64,000 nucleotides of DNA from positions 62,001 to 126,000 of the forward strand of contig NZ_AUAX01000003.1 in NCBI RefSeq assembly GCF_000428945.1. The letters are read 5' to 3'. Below the pieces are notes generated by a model. The model searched no databases. It was not told the origin of the DNA and saw only the letters and a list, made by a program, of their open reading frames with translations. A program made the position numbers and the translations under genes. This DNA comes from Hamadaea tsunoensis DSM 44101 (GTDB lineage: Bacteria; Actinomycetota; Actinomycetes; Mycobacteriales; Micromonosporaceae). Positions within the stretch are counted from its first letter, which is position 1. The number at the start of each line of letters is the position of its first letter. Shown here one piece after another: positions 41,972 through 50,584 of this stretch.

Positions 41972-42379
41972 ATGTCCGAACCGATCAGGGTCGTCGTCGC
42001 CAAACCGGGCCTCGACGGGCACGACCGCGGCGCGAAGGTGGTCGCCCGCGCGCTGCGCGACGCCGGCATGGAGGTCATCTACACCGGCCTGCACCAGACG
42101 CCGGAGCAGATCGTACAGACGGCGATTCAGGAGGACGCCGACGTGGTGGGCCTGTCCGTCCTGTCGGGCGCGCACATGACCCTGTTCCGCAAGGTGGTGG
42201 AGCTGCTCAAGGAGCGGGACGCCACCGACATCACGGTCTTCGGCGGCGGCATCATCCCGGACGCCGACATCCCCGAGTTGGAGGCGATCGGCGTCGCCAA
42301 GATCTTCACGCCGGGCGCGACGACGCAGTCCATCGTCGACTGGGTACGCGCGAACGTCCCGCAGAAGGCCGCCGGCTGA
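41972..42379 (+). CDS. Cobalamin-binding mutase small subunit, IcmB-like
   Basis: The 135-residue stand-alone B12-binding Rossmann domain is nearly collinear with the small subunit of isobutyryl-CoA mutase (IcmB) and the C-terminal domain of methylmalonyl-CoA mutase. It carries the base-off signature DGHDRGAK (DxHxxG, His as lower axial Co ligand), LSVLSGAHM, and [11 protein letters not shown]. Together with a large subunit it would carry adenosylcobalamin for a CoA-ester carbon-skeleton rearrangement. No large subunit or MeaB chaperone gene is in the window. ATG 41972 has AGGTGGGA upstream. A terminator follows 14 bp after the stop, so it is monocistronic. Confidence 0.87.
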   Translation: MSEPIRVVVAKPGLDGHDRGAKVVARALRDAGMEVIYTGLHQTPEQIVQTAIQEDADVVGLSVLSGAHMTLFRKVVELLKERDATDITVFGGGIIPDADIPELEAIGVAKIFTPGATTQSIVDWVRANVPQKAAG

Positions 42380-42392
42380 CCCGGCGCACACG

Positions 42393-42419
42393 AAAGGCCG
42401 GCCACCACGGCCGGCCTTT
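42393..42419 (+). terminator. Intrinsic terminator after the icmB-like gene
   Basis: AAAGGCCGGCC (42393-42403) and GGCCGGCCTTT (42409-42419), loop ACCAC, are followed by TATATAT. Perfect 11-bp stem. Confidence 0.9.
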
Positions 42420-42440
42420 TATATATGCGGTGCAAAGAGA

Positions 42441-42477
42441 GAGGAGCCGGACGCACCCCTCACACGTCCGGCTCCTC
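42441..42477. terminator. Second hairpin downstream of the icmB-like gene
   Basis: GAGGAGCCGGACG (42441-42453) and CGTCCGGCTCCTC (42465-42477) form a perfect 13-bp stem with an 11-nt loop, only 21 bp after the first terminator. It may be a back-up terminator or a structure with its own role. Confidence 0.65.
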
Positions 42478-42534
42478 ATATGCACGACGCCCCGCCGCCA
42501 CCCCTCGACCGACAGGGCATCGGCCGTTTTCCCT

Positions 42535-42784
42535 TGTCAGAGCTACCCCTCAGCGCTCTGACATCCACTTCAACGAGGCCTCTGCCGGGGGGTTACGCGG
42601 TCCAGAAAAAATCTTGGCGAGAACTTTCCGGGCTTCCCGGCGCCCCGGCGCGGGCGCCATTGTGGGATCGTGCACAAATGGGTACCCGAACGGCCGTTCG
42701 GGGGACCCGCGACCGTTAGGCTGCGGCAGTGAAGGCCCGTTCTAGGTGACGGGCTCCCCAGACTGACGGAACGGGACGCTTAAC
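42535..42784 (+). promoter_or_regulatory. sucC upstream regulatory region
   Basis: The 405-bp gap 42380-42784 holds no gene. Besides the two hairpins above it contains a 9-bp hairpin TGTCAGAGC/GCTCTGACA (42535-42563) and a perfect 18-bp palindrome CCCGAACGGCCGTTCGGG (42685-42702). TAGGCT at 42717-42722 is a plausible -10 box; its -35 position (42694-42699) lies inside the palindrome, the classic layout of a repressor operator. The start GTG 42785 has no strong SD. Confidence 0.55.
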
Positions 42785-43960
42785 GTGGACCTGTACGAGT
42801 ACCAGGGGCGCGACGTCTTCGAGAAGCACGGCCTGCCCGTGCTCGGCGGCGGCGTGGCGGCGACCCCCGAAGAGGCCCGAGCGATCGCCGAGCGGCTCGG
42901 CACGAGTGTTGTCGTGAAGGCGCAGGTGAAGGTCGGCGGCCGCGGCAAGGCGGGTGGTGTGAAGCTCGCCGCCACTCCCGCCGAGGCGTACGACCGCGCG
43001 ACCGACATCCTCGGCATGGACATCAAGGGCCACACGGTCCACAACGTGATGCTCGCCGAGACCGCCGACATCGCGGAGGAGTACTACTTCTCCTACCTGC
43101 TGGACCGGGCCAACCGGACCTTCCTGTGCATCGCCAGCGTCGCCGGCGGCATGGAGATCGAGCAGGTGGCGCACGAGGCACCGGAGAAGGTCGTCAAGCG
43201 GCCCATCGACGCGACCGTCGGTGTCACGCCGGAGATCGCCCGTGAGATCGTCGCCCAGGCCCAGTTCCCGGCCGAGATCGCCGACCAGGTCGAGCAGATC
43301 GCCGTGGACCTGTGGAAGACCTTCGTCGCCGAGGACGCGACCCTGGTCGAGGTCAACCCGCTGGCCAAGACCACCGGCGGCAAGGTGCTCTGCCTGGACG
43401 CGAAGGTGACGCTGGACGAGAACGCCGGCTTCCGCCACCCCGACCACGAGGCGCTCGAGGACAAGTCGGCCGTCGACCCGCTGGAGCAGGCGGCCAAGGC
43501 CAAGGACCTCAACTACGTCAAGCTCGACGGCGAGGTCGGCATCATCGGCAACGGCGCGGGCCTGGTCATGTCCACTCTGGACGTGGTGGCGTACGCGGGT
43601 GCGGACAAGAACGTCAAGCCGGCCAACTTCCTCGACATCGGCGGCGGCGCGAGCGCCGAGGTCATGGCGAACGGCCTGGAGATCGTGCTGTCCGACCCGG
43701 CCGTGCGCAGCGTCTTCGTCAACGTCTTCGGCGGCATCACCGCCTGCGACGCGGTCGCCAACGGCATCATCTCCGCCCTGGAGCTGCTCAAGCAGCGCGG
43801 CGAGGCGGTCACCAAGCCGCTCGTCGTACGCCTGGACGGCAACAACGCCGAAGAGGGACGCCGCATCCTCGACGAGGCCAACCACCCGCTGATCCAGCGG
43901 GTCGACACCATGGACGGCGCCGCCCAGCGCGCCGCCGATCTCGCCGCTGTGGGGGCATGA
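42785..43960 (+). CDS. sucC: Succinyl-CoA synthetase beta subunit
   Basis: The 391-residue ADP/GDP-forming succinate-CoA ligase beta chain has an ATP-grasp domain. The N-terminus [43 protein letters not shown] and [20 protein letters not shown] (Mg/nucleotide ligands) are intact, followed by [19 protein letters not shown]-like [10 protein letters not shown] and [17 protein letters not shown] of the CoA-ligase half. It makes nucleoside triphosphate from succinyl-CoA with SucD. GTG start at 42785. The next gene, sucD, begins 1 bp after the stop, so the two are one operon. Confidence 0.96.
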   Translation: MDLYEYQGRDVFEKHGLPVLGGGVAATPEEARAIAERLGTSVVVKAQVKVGGRGKAGGVKLAATPAEAYDRATDILGMDIKGHTVHNVMLAETADIAEEYYFSYLLDRANRTFLCIASVAGGMEIEQVAHEAPEKVVKRPIDATVGVTPEIAREIVAQAQFPAEIADQVEQIAVDLWKTFVAEDATLVEVNPLAKTTGGKVLCLDAKVTLDENAGFRHPDHEALEDKSAVDPLEQAAKAKDLNYVKLDGEVGIIGNGAGLVMSTLDVVAYAGADKNVKPANFLDIGGGASAEVMANGLEIVLSDPAVRSVFVNVFGGITACDAVANGIISALELLKQRGEAVTKPLVVRLDGNNAEEGRRILDEANHPLIQRVDTMDGAAQRAADLAAVGA

Positions 43961-43961
43961 G

Positions 43962-44843
43962 ATGGCTATCTGGCTCACGAAGGACTCGAAGGTCATCGTC
44001 CAGGGCATCACCGGGTCCGAGGGCACCAAGCACACCCGCAAGATGCTGGCCGCGGGCACGGACATCGTCGGCGGCACCAACCCCCGCAAGGCCGGCCAGG
44101 AGCTGGACTTCGACGGCGTGAAGGTGCCGGTCTTCGGCACGGTCGCCGACGCGATGGAGAAGACCGGCGCGGACGTCACCGTGATCTTCGTACCGCCGGC
44201 GTTCACCAAGGGCGCGGTCATCGAGGCGATCGACGCGGGCATCGGCCTGGCCGTCGTCATCACCGAGGGCGTACCGGTGCACGACAGTGCCGAGTTCTGG
44301 GCGTACAACCTGGCCAAGGGCGGTAAGACCCGGATCATCGGGCCGAACTGCCCCGGCATCGCCTCGCCCGGCCAGTCGAACGCGGGCATCATCCCCGCGT
44401 CGATCAGCGGCCCCGGCAAGATCGGCCTGGTCAGCAAGTCCGGCACGCTGACCTACCAGATGATGTACGAGCTGTCCGACTTCGGCTTCACCACCGCGGT
44501 GGGCATCGGCGGCGACCCGATCATCGGTACCACGCACATCGACGCGCTCGCGGCCTTCCAGGCCGACCCCGACACCGAGGCGATCGTGATGATCGGCGAG
44601 ATCGGCGGCGACGCCGAGGAGCGCGCGGCCGAGTTCATCAAGGCCAACGTGACCAAGCCGGTCGTCGGCTACATCGCCGGCTTCACCGCCCCGCCCGGCA
44701 AGACCATGGGCCACGCGGGCGCGATCATCTCCGGCTCCTCCGGCACCGCCGAGGCCAAGAAGATCGCCCTCGAGGCCGCGGGGGTCAAGGTCGGCAAGAC
44801 GCCGTCCGAGACCGCGCAGCTCATGCGCGAGATCCTTTCCTAG
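43962..44843 (+). CDS. sucD: Succinyl-CoA synthetase alpha subunit
   Basis: The 293-residue alpha chain has a CoA-binding Rossmann domain with [30 protein letters not shown] and a ligase domain with catalytic His in [37 protein letters not shown] and [16 protein letters not shown] are family signatures. It forms the phosphohistidine intermediate and binds CoA. It lies 1 bp after sucC and ends in a strong terminator convergent with the proline-rich membrane protein gene. The order sucC-sucD-(Pro-rich protein)-perM-purN-purH is conserved in mycobacteria. Confidence 0.96.
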   Translation: MAIWLTKDSKVIVQGITGSEGTKHTRKMLAAGTDIVGGTNPRKAGQELDFDGVKVPVFGTVADAMEKTGADVTVIFVPPAFTKGAVIEAIDAGIGLAVVITEGVPVHDSAEFWAYNLAKGGKTRIIGPNCPGIASPGQSNAGIIPASISGPGKIGLVSKSGTLTYQMMYELSDFGFTTAVGIGGDPIIGTTHIDALAAFQADPDTEAIVMIGEIGGDAEERAAEFIKANVTKPVVGYIAGFTAPPGKTMGHAGAIISGSSGTAEAKKIALEAAGVKVGKTPSETAQLMREILS

Positions 44844-44854
44844 TACGCGTACCG

Positions 44855-44891
44855 AAGCGCTCCGTTCCCGACACCCGGGAGCGGAGCGCTT
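44855..44891. terminator. sucD terminator
   Basis: AAGCGCTCCGTTCCCG (44855-44870) pairs with CGGGAGCGGAGCGCTT (44876-44891) over 16 bp with one G-T wobble; loop ACACC; a TTT run follows. Also usable by the convergent gene. Confidence 0.88.
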
Positions 44892-44908
44892 TTCGTTGGC
44901 GGGGTACG

Positions 44909-45508
44909 TCAGTAGTTGTCGTAGTGCCAGCTGCCGCTCATCGCGCCGGCGCAGATCGCGACCAGGCCGCCGATGAGGGCGAGCGCCGTGAACGCGATGC
45001 CCAGCCAGAAGCCGATCTTGCCGAGCAGGGCGTCGCTGCCGGTCTTCTTGCCCTCGTTGATCGCGAGCCAGCCGAACAGGACGCCGATCAGCGGGCAGCA
45101 CACGACGGCGAAGATGATGCTGAGGATGCCGAACAGCACCGTGTTGTCCTTGCCGGACTGCACCGGCGTCGGCGGTGCGTACGCGCCCCCCGGCGGATAT
45201 CCGCCGGCCGGGTACGCCCCGGCGCCGGCCCCGGTCCCAGGTGGCGGCATGGCACCGGGTGGCGGCGCGGCTTCGGGCGGCGGCGGCATCGAACCGGCCG
45301 GGGCCGGCTGGTAGCTGGCGCTCTCGTAGATCGATCCCCCGCCGGGCGGCTCCTGGGGCGAACCTGCCGCCGGCGATTCGTAGCCCGTGCCGGAGACCGG
45401 CGGCTCGTACCCCGTGCCCGAGACCGGCGGCTCATAGGCCGGCGGCTGAGTGCCGTCCGATCCGGACGACGCTGGCGGTTCGTAGGGCGGCGGCTTGTCG
45501 TCGCTCAT
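44909..45508 (-). CDS. Proline-rich small membrane protein (DUF4190-like tail)
   Basis: The 199-residue protein has a Pro/Gly/Tyr-rich cytoplasmic N-terminal half (repeats of YEPPVSGTG, PPGA) and a C-terminal pair of hydrophobic helices (DNTVLFGILSIIFAVVCCPLIGVLFGWLAIN ... IGFWLGIAFTALALIGGLVAI), as in DUF4190-type proteins. ATG 45508 is chosen over 45514 because AAGGAG is 6 nt away. The helical hairpin closely resembles the 79-residue protein at 47018-47257 (shared GKDNT-LFG start). It occupies the place of the proline-rich membrane protein found between sucD and perM in mycobacteria, but on the opposite strand. Function unknown; a protein-protein scaffold at the membrane is plausible. Confidence 0.8.
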   Translation of the reverse strand: MSDDKPPPYEPPASSGSDGTQPPAYEPPVSGTGYEPPVSGTGYESPAAGSPQEPPGGGSIYESASYQPAPAGSMPPPPEAAPPPGAMPPPGTGAGAGAYPAGGYPPGGAYAPPTPVQSGKDNTVLFGILSIIFAVVCCPLIGVLFGWLAINEGKKTGSDALLGKIGFWLGIAFTALALIGGLVAICAGAMSGSWHYDNY

Positions 45509-45634
45509 CGACATCTCCTTCTTCGCAACCGAGGCACGATCTGTCGGCGACCTTGAGCAAAGGGTAATGGCCGCAAAACGGACGCGGGTGTACTTCGTAG
45601 TTATCGGCGCCCGAATGTGGTTAGGTAGCCCGTG

Positions 45635-47008
45635 ATGGCAGGCACCCCGGACGAAGAAACCCTGGCCGCGGCGGAGGCGGCGCACCTTGCCCGCCGCGAG
45701 ACGGTGGCGCTCGACCTTGAGGCGCCGGCGGGGCCGGGCCGGCCACGCCAGCGGGCCGCCGTCCGGGCCAGTGCGGCGCCGGTGGCTCCCGGTGCGAACA
45801 CGCGCCGCCGCCGGCTCCTGCGGGGCATGGCCGCCGCGACGGTCAACGCGCTGCTGGCCGCCCTCACCGCGATCGCACCGGTCGCCGCGCTCACGGCACT
45901 CGCCCTGATCACCGCCGGTCAGCACCTGAGCATCGCGGGCAGCCTGCGGTTCGGGCTCGCCGGCTGGCTGCTGAGTCTCGGCGTACCGCTGGAAACCGAG
46001 TACGGGCAGCTCACGTTGGCTCCGTTGGCACTGGGCACGCTAGCCGCGTGGCGGATCATGCGGGCGGGCGTGCACACCACCCGCGCGCTCGGTGCCCGGG
46101 GCAGCCGCAGCCCGCGCCGGGCTCTGCGCGTCGGCGCCGCCGTCGGCCTCGGGTACGCCTTCCTCGCCGGGCTGGCCGGCTGGCTCGCCGACGGCGACCT
46201 GGTCGGCGTGGCCCCGCTGCGGGCCGCCCTGCACGGGCTCGTCCTCGGTACGCTTTTCGCCGTCCTCGGCGCCCTGCGGGAGACCGGCGCGATCCAGGTC
46301 GTCGCGCAACGCGTACCCCGGGTGGTCAGGGATGCGACGCGGACCGGCGCGGTCGGCGCGATGCTGGTGATCGCCGCCGGTGGTGCCACGACGGGCCTGG
46401 TGGTGGCGTTGCGCGGCGGGGAGGCGAGCTCGGTGCTCGCGGCCTATCACACGGGTGTCGCGGGGCAGGCCGGGGTGACGCTGGTGAGCCTGGCGGTGGC
46501 GCCGAACGTGGCCGTCTGGGCGTCCGCCTACCTGCTGGGGCCGGGTTTCAGCCTGGGCGCGGACAGCATCGTGCGGGCCTCGGGCGTGGCGGCGGGCCCG
46601 TTGCCCGCGTTGCCGCTGGTGGTGGCGATGCCCGGCGCCCAGCTGCACGGCGTCGCGTATGTGCTGCTCGGCCTGCCGCTGCTGGCCGGGATCACGGCGG
46701 GCTGGCTGCTGACGCGGCGTCGCCTGCGGCCGCGTGACGGCGTGGTGCCCGTCGTGCGGTGGGGGCATCTGCTCACCGGCTCGCTGATGGCGGGCCCGAT
46801 CGCCGGAGTGCTGCTCGGGTTGGCGGCGCTCGCCTCGGGCGGCACGCTCACCTCGACCATGGGGCACCTCGGCCCGGAGGTCCTGCCGGTGGTGGCCGCG
46901 GGGTCGGGCGTCATCGCGCTCGGCTGCCTGCTCGGCGCGCTCGGAACGCGGCCCTTCTATGCCCGCGGCACGAAAATGGGCGACCCCGAGGGATCGCCCA
47001 TTTCGTGA
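45635..47008 (+). CDS. perM: PerM/DUF6350-family integral membrane protein
   Basis: The 457-residue multi-pass protein has a charged N-terminal tail of about 60 residues and about ten hydrophobic helices. Its sequence character and location between sucD and purN-purH match mycobacterial PerM (Rv0955), needed for cell division under stress, and the Streptomyces DUF6350 family. Landmarks are LSIAGSLRFGLAGWLLSLGVPLETEYGQLTLAPLAL and GPGFSLGADSIVRASG. ATG 45635 or GTG 45632 can be the start; the SD is weak (TAGGT). Its 3' end contains a hairpin (46970-47006) that overlaps the stop. No enzymatic motif is seen. Confidence 0.82.
   Translation: MAGTPDEETLAAAEAAHLARRETVALDLEAPAGPGRPRQRAAVRASAAPVAPGANTRRRRLLRGMAAATVNALLAALTAIAPVAALTALALITAGQHLSIAGSLRFGLAGWLLSLGVPLETEYGQLTLAPLALGTLAAWRIMRAGVHTTRALGARGSRSPRRALRVGAAVGLGYAFLAGLAGWLADGDLVGVAPLRAALHGLVLGTLFAVLGALRETGAIQVVAQRVPRVVRDATRTGAVGAMLVIAAGGATTGLVVALRGGEASSVLAAYHTGVAGQAGVTLVSLAVAPNVAVWASAYLLGPGFSLGADSIVRASGVAAGPLPALPLVVAMPGAQLHGVAYVLLGLPLLAGITAGWLLTRRRLRPRDGVVPVVRWGHLLTGSLMAGPIAGVLLGLAALASGGTLTSTMGHLGPEVLPVVAAGSGVIALGCLLGALGTRPFYARGTKMGDPEGSPIS
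46970..47006. terminator. Hairpin inside the 3' end of perM
   Basis: ACGAAAATGGGCGA (46970-46983) pairs with TCGCCCATTTCGT (46994-47006) with one bulged A, loop CCCCGAGGGA. It overlaps the last perM codons and the first base of its stop codon. The convergent small gene stops only 9 bp away, so both transcripts may end here. Confidence 0.7.
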
Positions 47009-47017
47009 ACGGAGCCG

Positions 47018-47257
47018 TCAGCGGTTCACCGAGTAGATGATGCCGAAGATGATGTTGAGCGCCGCGACGACGTAGCCGACGATCGCCAGCGTGGCCGGCT
47101 TGCCGTTCTTGTTCGCCTGCAGGTGCGACAGCACGGCGAACAGGATGCCGATCGGGGCGCAGCAGAGCGCAAGCACGATGCCGAGGACGCCGAAGAGCGT
47201 GGTGTTGTCCTTGCCGGCGGGCGCGACCGGCTGCGGGATGACGGGAGGCTGACTCAT
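47018..47257 (-). CDS. DUF4190-like two-TM membrane protein
   Basis: This 79-residue protein is almost entirely two transmembrane helices (TLFGVLGIVLALCCAPIGILFAVLSHLQ and ATLAIVGYVVAALNIIFGIIYSV) after a short PPVIPQPVAPAG tail. AAGGAG lies 7-8 nt before ATG 47257. The GKDNT-LFG motif and the helix pair are paralogous to the C-terminal part of the protein at 44909-45508. Function unknown. Confidence 0.82.
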   Translation of the reverse strand: MSQPPVIPQPVAPAGKDNTTLFGVLGIVLALCCAPIGILFAVLSHLQANKNGKPATLAIVGYVVAALNIIFGIIYSVNR

Positions 47258-47426
47258 AAGGGGTCTCCTTCAGGGGCCGTGAAGCCGATGGATGGACGAA
47301 CAGCGGGATTGTAGTCATCAGGAGCAACCTGTGGGACTCCTGTGACCGGAGGATGATCGTCATACACCCGGCGACCGAGATCAACTCGAATCGCCGGATG
47401 TATCGCCTCTTTGGTGCGCCGAATCC

Positions 47427-48143
47427 CTATTGATTGGTCAGATCGTTGTGCAGGTTGTCATTCCAATGGGTGGTGAAACTGCAGATCGCACCGAGCAGCG
47501 CGATGACCGCGAGCGCGATGCCCAGCCAGCCCAGCCACTTCATGCTCGCCCTGTTCTGCTTCACCCGCTGGAGGTGAATGATGCCGAGGATGAGCGCCGG
47601 AATGCCGCCGATGAAGGGCGCGCCGTCGAGGAACCAGCAACAGCAGCACCCCGTGCCGATGATGCCGAACAGCACCGACAGCCAGCCGATGACATTGTTG
47701 TGGCCGCCCATCCGCTCGTACATGGAATTGTTTCCGGCGGCCGGCGGGGCGGGCGGCGGCGCGTACTGGGGAGTCGTGGGCGGCGTGCCCTGCCAGCCTC
47801 CGCCGGGGGCGGTCGGCGGCAGCGGCGGCGGAACCGAGGGCCCGGTCGACATCGACGGCGGCACCGACTGCGGCATCGACTGCGGCATCGACGACGGCAT
47901 CGCGGCGGGTGGCGCGGCGGCGGGATCCGCCGGCAGCGGCGGCGCGGCCGGATCCGGCATCGGCGGCGGTGGGGTCATCGGCGGCAGGCCGGTACCCGTG
48001 GGCTCCGTCGTGGGGGGCAGCGTCTCCGGCGTACCGGAGATGGGTTCGGGACTGCCGACAGGCTCCGGGGCCGCCGGTGGCGCGGCCCAGATGGGCTCCT
48101 GCGGCTGGCCGGTGTTCGACTCGGACGGTTCCGAAGACGTCAC
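47427..48143 (-). CDS. Proline-rich membrane protein with Cys-rich TM motif
   Basis: The 238-residue protein has residues 1-130 that are Pro-rich and disordered (repeats such as MPQSMPQS and PPMPDPAAPPLP). The C-terminal 100 residues hold two to three hydrophobic helices with the unusual run IIGTGCCCCWFLDGAPFIGG and LGIIHLQRVKQNRASMKWLGWLGI, similar to TM2/DUF4190-type proteins. GTG 48143 (VTSSEPSESNTG) has GAGGAGG 5 nt upstream. It is divergent from purN with about 95 bp between. It is the third proline-rich or DUF4190-like protein around perM. The Cys4 run could be palmitoylated or metal-binding, or have no special role. Function unknown. Confidence 0.78.
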   Translation of the reverse strand: MTSSEPSESNTGQPQEPIWAAPPAAPEPVGSPEPISGTPETLPPTTEPTGTGLPPMTPPPPMPDPAAPPLPADPAAAPPAAMPSSMPQSMPQSVPPSMSTGPSVPPPLPPTAPGGGWQGTPPTTPQYAPPPAPPAAGNNSMYERMGGHNNVIGWLSVLFGIIGTGCCCCWFLDGAPFIGGIPALILGIIHLQRVKQNRASMKWLGWLGIALAVIALLGAICSFTTHWNDNLHNDLTNQ

Positions 48144-48238
48144 GGCGACCTCCTCTTTTGGGCGTTTTGTCCAACATATGGCATTGATCGGCCTGGGTCT
48201 GTGAAATCGCAGATCCCGGGGCCAGATAGGGTGTTGCG

Positions 48239-48874
48239 GTGACCGCTCCCGACCGACCCGCCGGCGGCGGCCCGCGACGGCTCGTCGTCCTCCTGTCCGG
48301 CTCGGGCTCCAATCTGGCGGCCCTCCTCGACGCCTGCGCCGACCCGGCGTACGGCGCGCGGATCGTGGCGGTCGGAGCCGACCGTGACGGCATCGCCGGA
48401 CTCGACCGCGCCCACGCGGCCGGCGTACCGACGTTCGTCCACCGGATTCCCGACTACGCCGACCGGGGCGCCTGGGACGAAGCACTGACGAAGTCGGTCG
48501 CGGCGTACGAGCCGGATCTGGTGATCAGCGCGGGCTTCCTCAAACTCGTCGGCCCGGCGTTCCTGGCCCGGTTCGGCGGTCGTTATCTGAACACGCACAA
48601 CGCGCTGCTGCCGTCGTTCCCGGGCATCCACGGCCCGCGCGACGCGCTCGCGTACGGCGTGCGCATCACCGGGGCCACCCTGTTCGTGGTCGACGAGGGC
48701 GTCGACACCGGCCAGATCATCGCCCAGGTCGCCGTACCGGTGCTGGACGGCGACACCGAGGAGACGCTCACCGAGCGGATCAAAGAAGTCGAGCGGGCGC
48801 AGCTGGTGGAGTACGTGGGCCGGATGGCCCGCAACGGCTGGACCATCTCGGGACGAAAGGTGAAGGTGCTGTGA
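48239..48874 (+). CDS. purN: Phosphoribosylglycinamide formyltransferase
   Basis: The 211-residue GAR transformylase of purine synthesis uses N10-formyl-THF. [19 protein letters not shown] is the N-terminal phosphate-binding loop. The catalytic set N-H-D is found in [12 protein letters not shown] (Asn, His) and in [13 protein letters not shown] (Asp). [11 protein letters not shown] is also conserved. GTG start at 48239. The last codon overlaps the purH start (GTGA at 48871), so the two are translationally coupled. Confidence 0.95.
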   Translation: MTAPDRPAGGGPRRLVVLLSGSGSNLAALLDACADPAYGARIVAVGADRDGIAGLDRAHAAGVPTFVHRIPDYADRGAWDEALTKSVAAYEPDLVISAGFLKLVGPAFLARFGGRYLNTHNALLPSFPGIHGPRDALAYGVRITGATLFVVDEGVDTGQIIAQVAVPVLDGDTEETLTERIKEVERAQLVEYVGRMARNGWTISGRKVKVL

Positions 48875-50511
48875 CCAGTGCTGAGCGGCCGGACGCTGAG
48901 CGGCTTGACGACGTCGGCGACGGACGCCGCCCATTCCGGCGGGTGCTGATCAGCGTCGACGACAAGAACGGCCTGCCCGGCCTGGTACGCGCCCTGCGCA
49001 ACGCCGGTGCGGAGATCTTCGCGACCGGCTCGACGGCCAACGCGATCGAGGACATGGGGCCGCCCTGCAACCGGGTGGAAGACCTCACCGGCTTCGGCGA
49101 GGCGCTCGGCGGCCGGGTGAAGACGCTGCACCCCAATGTTCACGCCGGCCTGCTGGCCGACATGACCGACCCGGCGCACGTCGCCGAGCTGGAGCGGCTC
49201 GGCATCGAACCCTTCGACCTGCTCGTGTCGAACCTCTACCCCTTCCGCAAGACCGTCGACCGCGGCGGCTCGCTGGAGGAGTGCATCGAGAAGATCGACA
49301 TCGGCGGCCCGGCGATGGTCCGCGCGGCGGCGAAGAACAGCAACAGCATCGCGGTCGTCATCTCCCCCACCGACTACCCGTTCCTCATCGGAGCGGCCGA
49401 GCGGGGCGGCTTCACCCTCAAGGAGCGCCGGGCCCTGGCCGCCCGCGCGTACGGCGAGATCGCCGACTACGACCTGGCCATCGCCCAGTGGACCGGCGTG
49501 AACCTCGTCGAGCTGGAGGACACCGCGCCCGGCGCGAACTGCTGGCCGGAGTTCGGCGGCATCGGCGGCTGGCGTACCCAGGTGCTGCGCTACGGCGAGA
49601 ACCCGCACCAGGCGGCCGCGCTCTACATGGAACCGTGGGGCGCCCCCGGCCTCGCCCGGTCCGAGCAGCTCGGCGGCAAGGAGATGTCCTACAACAACTT
49701 CGTCGACGCCGACGCGGCCTGGGCGGCGTGCAACGCGTACGAGGGGGTGGCCTGTGTCGCGATCGTCAAGCACAACAACCCCTGCGGCATCGCCATCTCC
49801 GCCGAATCCGTCGCGGACGCGCACCGCAAGGCGCACGCGTGCGACCCCATGTCGGCGTACGGCGGCGTGATCGCGAGCAACGTCGTGGTCACCGCCGAGA
49901 TGGCCCGCCAGCTCGACGGCGTCTTCACCGAGGTCATCGTCGCCCCGGGCTACGAGGAGGAGGCCGCGGCCATCCTCACCGCCAAGAAGAATCTGCGTAC
50001 GCTGGTCGCGCCGCCCTATGTGGCGCAGGGCGTACAGCTGCGGCAGATCTCCGGCGGTTTCCTGGCGCAGACGGCCGACCTGCTGCAGGCGGACGGCGAC
50101 AACGTGGACAACTGGCGCCTGGTGACCGGCGAGCCGGCCACTCCCGAGCAGCTCGACGATCTCGAGTTCGCCTGGGGCGCCTGCAAGTACGCCAAGAGCA
50201 ACGCGATCCTGCTCGCGAAGAACGGCGGCGCCGTCGGCATCGGCATGGGCCAGGTCAACCGCGTCGACTCGGTACGCCTCGCGATCTCCCGGGCGAACAC
50301 GCTGGCCGACGGCGAGGAGCGGGCCCGCGGCTCGGTCTGCGCCTCGGACGCGTACTTCCCGTTCCCGGACAACATCGAGCTGCTCGGCGAGGCCGGGATC
50401 ACGGCGATCGTGTGTCCGGGGGGTTCGATCCGCGACGACCAGGCGATCGAGGCGGCGGAGAAGGCCGGCATCACGATGTACTTCACCGGATCACGCCACT
50501 TCTGGCACTGA
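48871..50511 (+). CDS. purH: Bifunctional AICAR transformylase/IMP cyclohydrolase
   Basis: The 546-residue enzyme catalyses the last two steps to IMP. The N-terminal IMP cyclohydrolase (MGS-like) domain carries [33 protein letters not shown] and [15 protein letters not shown]. The C-terminal transformylase has [38 protein letters not shown] and AYGGVIASN, ending GSRHFWH (the GxRHF motif). Length is a little above the usual 520 owing to a 20-residue N-terminal tail. Coupled to purN; followed by a 34-nt perfect inverted repeat terminator. Confidence 0.96.
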   Translation: MTSAERPDAERLDDVGDGRRPFRRVLISVDDKNGLPGLVRALRNAGAEIFATGSTANAIEDMGPPCNRVEDLTGFGEALGGRVKTLHPNVHAGLLADMTDPAHVAELERLGIEPFDLLVSNLYPFRKTVDRGGSLEECIEKIDIGGPAMVRAAAKNSNSIAVVISPTDYPFLIGAAERGGFTLKERRALAARAYGEIADYDLAIAQWTGVNLVELEDTAPGANCWPEFGGIGGWRTQVLRYGENPHQAAALYMEPWGAPGLARSEQLGGKEMSYNNFVDADAAWAACNAYEGVACVAIVKHNNPCGIAISAESVADAHRKAHACDPMSAYGGVIASNVVVTAEMARQLDGVFTEVIVAPGYEEEAAAILTAKKNLRTLVAPPYVAQGVQLRQISGGFLAQTADLLQADGDNVDNWRLVTGEPATPEQLDDLEFAWGACKYAKSNAILLAKNGGAVGIGMGQVNRVDSVRLAISRANTLADGEERARGSVCASDAYFPFPDNIELLGEAGITAIVCPGGSIRDDQAIEAAEKAGITMYFTGSRHFWH

Positions 50512-50522
50512 GCCGGCAGCAC

Positions 50523-50556
50523 GAAGGCCGCGGTCCCGATCGGGACCGCGGCCTTC
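50523..50556. terminator. purH/dppF bidirectional terminator
   Basis: GAAGGCCGCGGTCCCGA (50523-50539) is followed directly by its complement TCGGGACCGCGGCCTTC (50540-50556), a 34-nt perfect palindrome between convergent genes. Confidence 0.9.
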
Positions 50557-50584
50557 TGCGTTCTTCGGCGTTGTTCCTCGGCGT

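Noticed and set aside
50430-50450. GGTTCGATCC resembling a tRNA T-loop
   Set aside because: It lies inside the purH coding sequence and no cloverleaf can be formed around it. No tRNA was found in the window.
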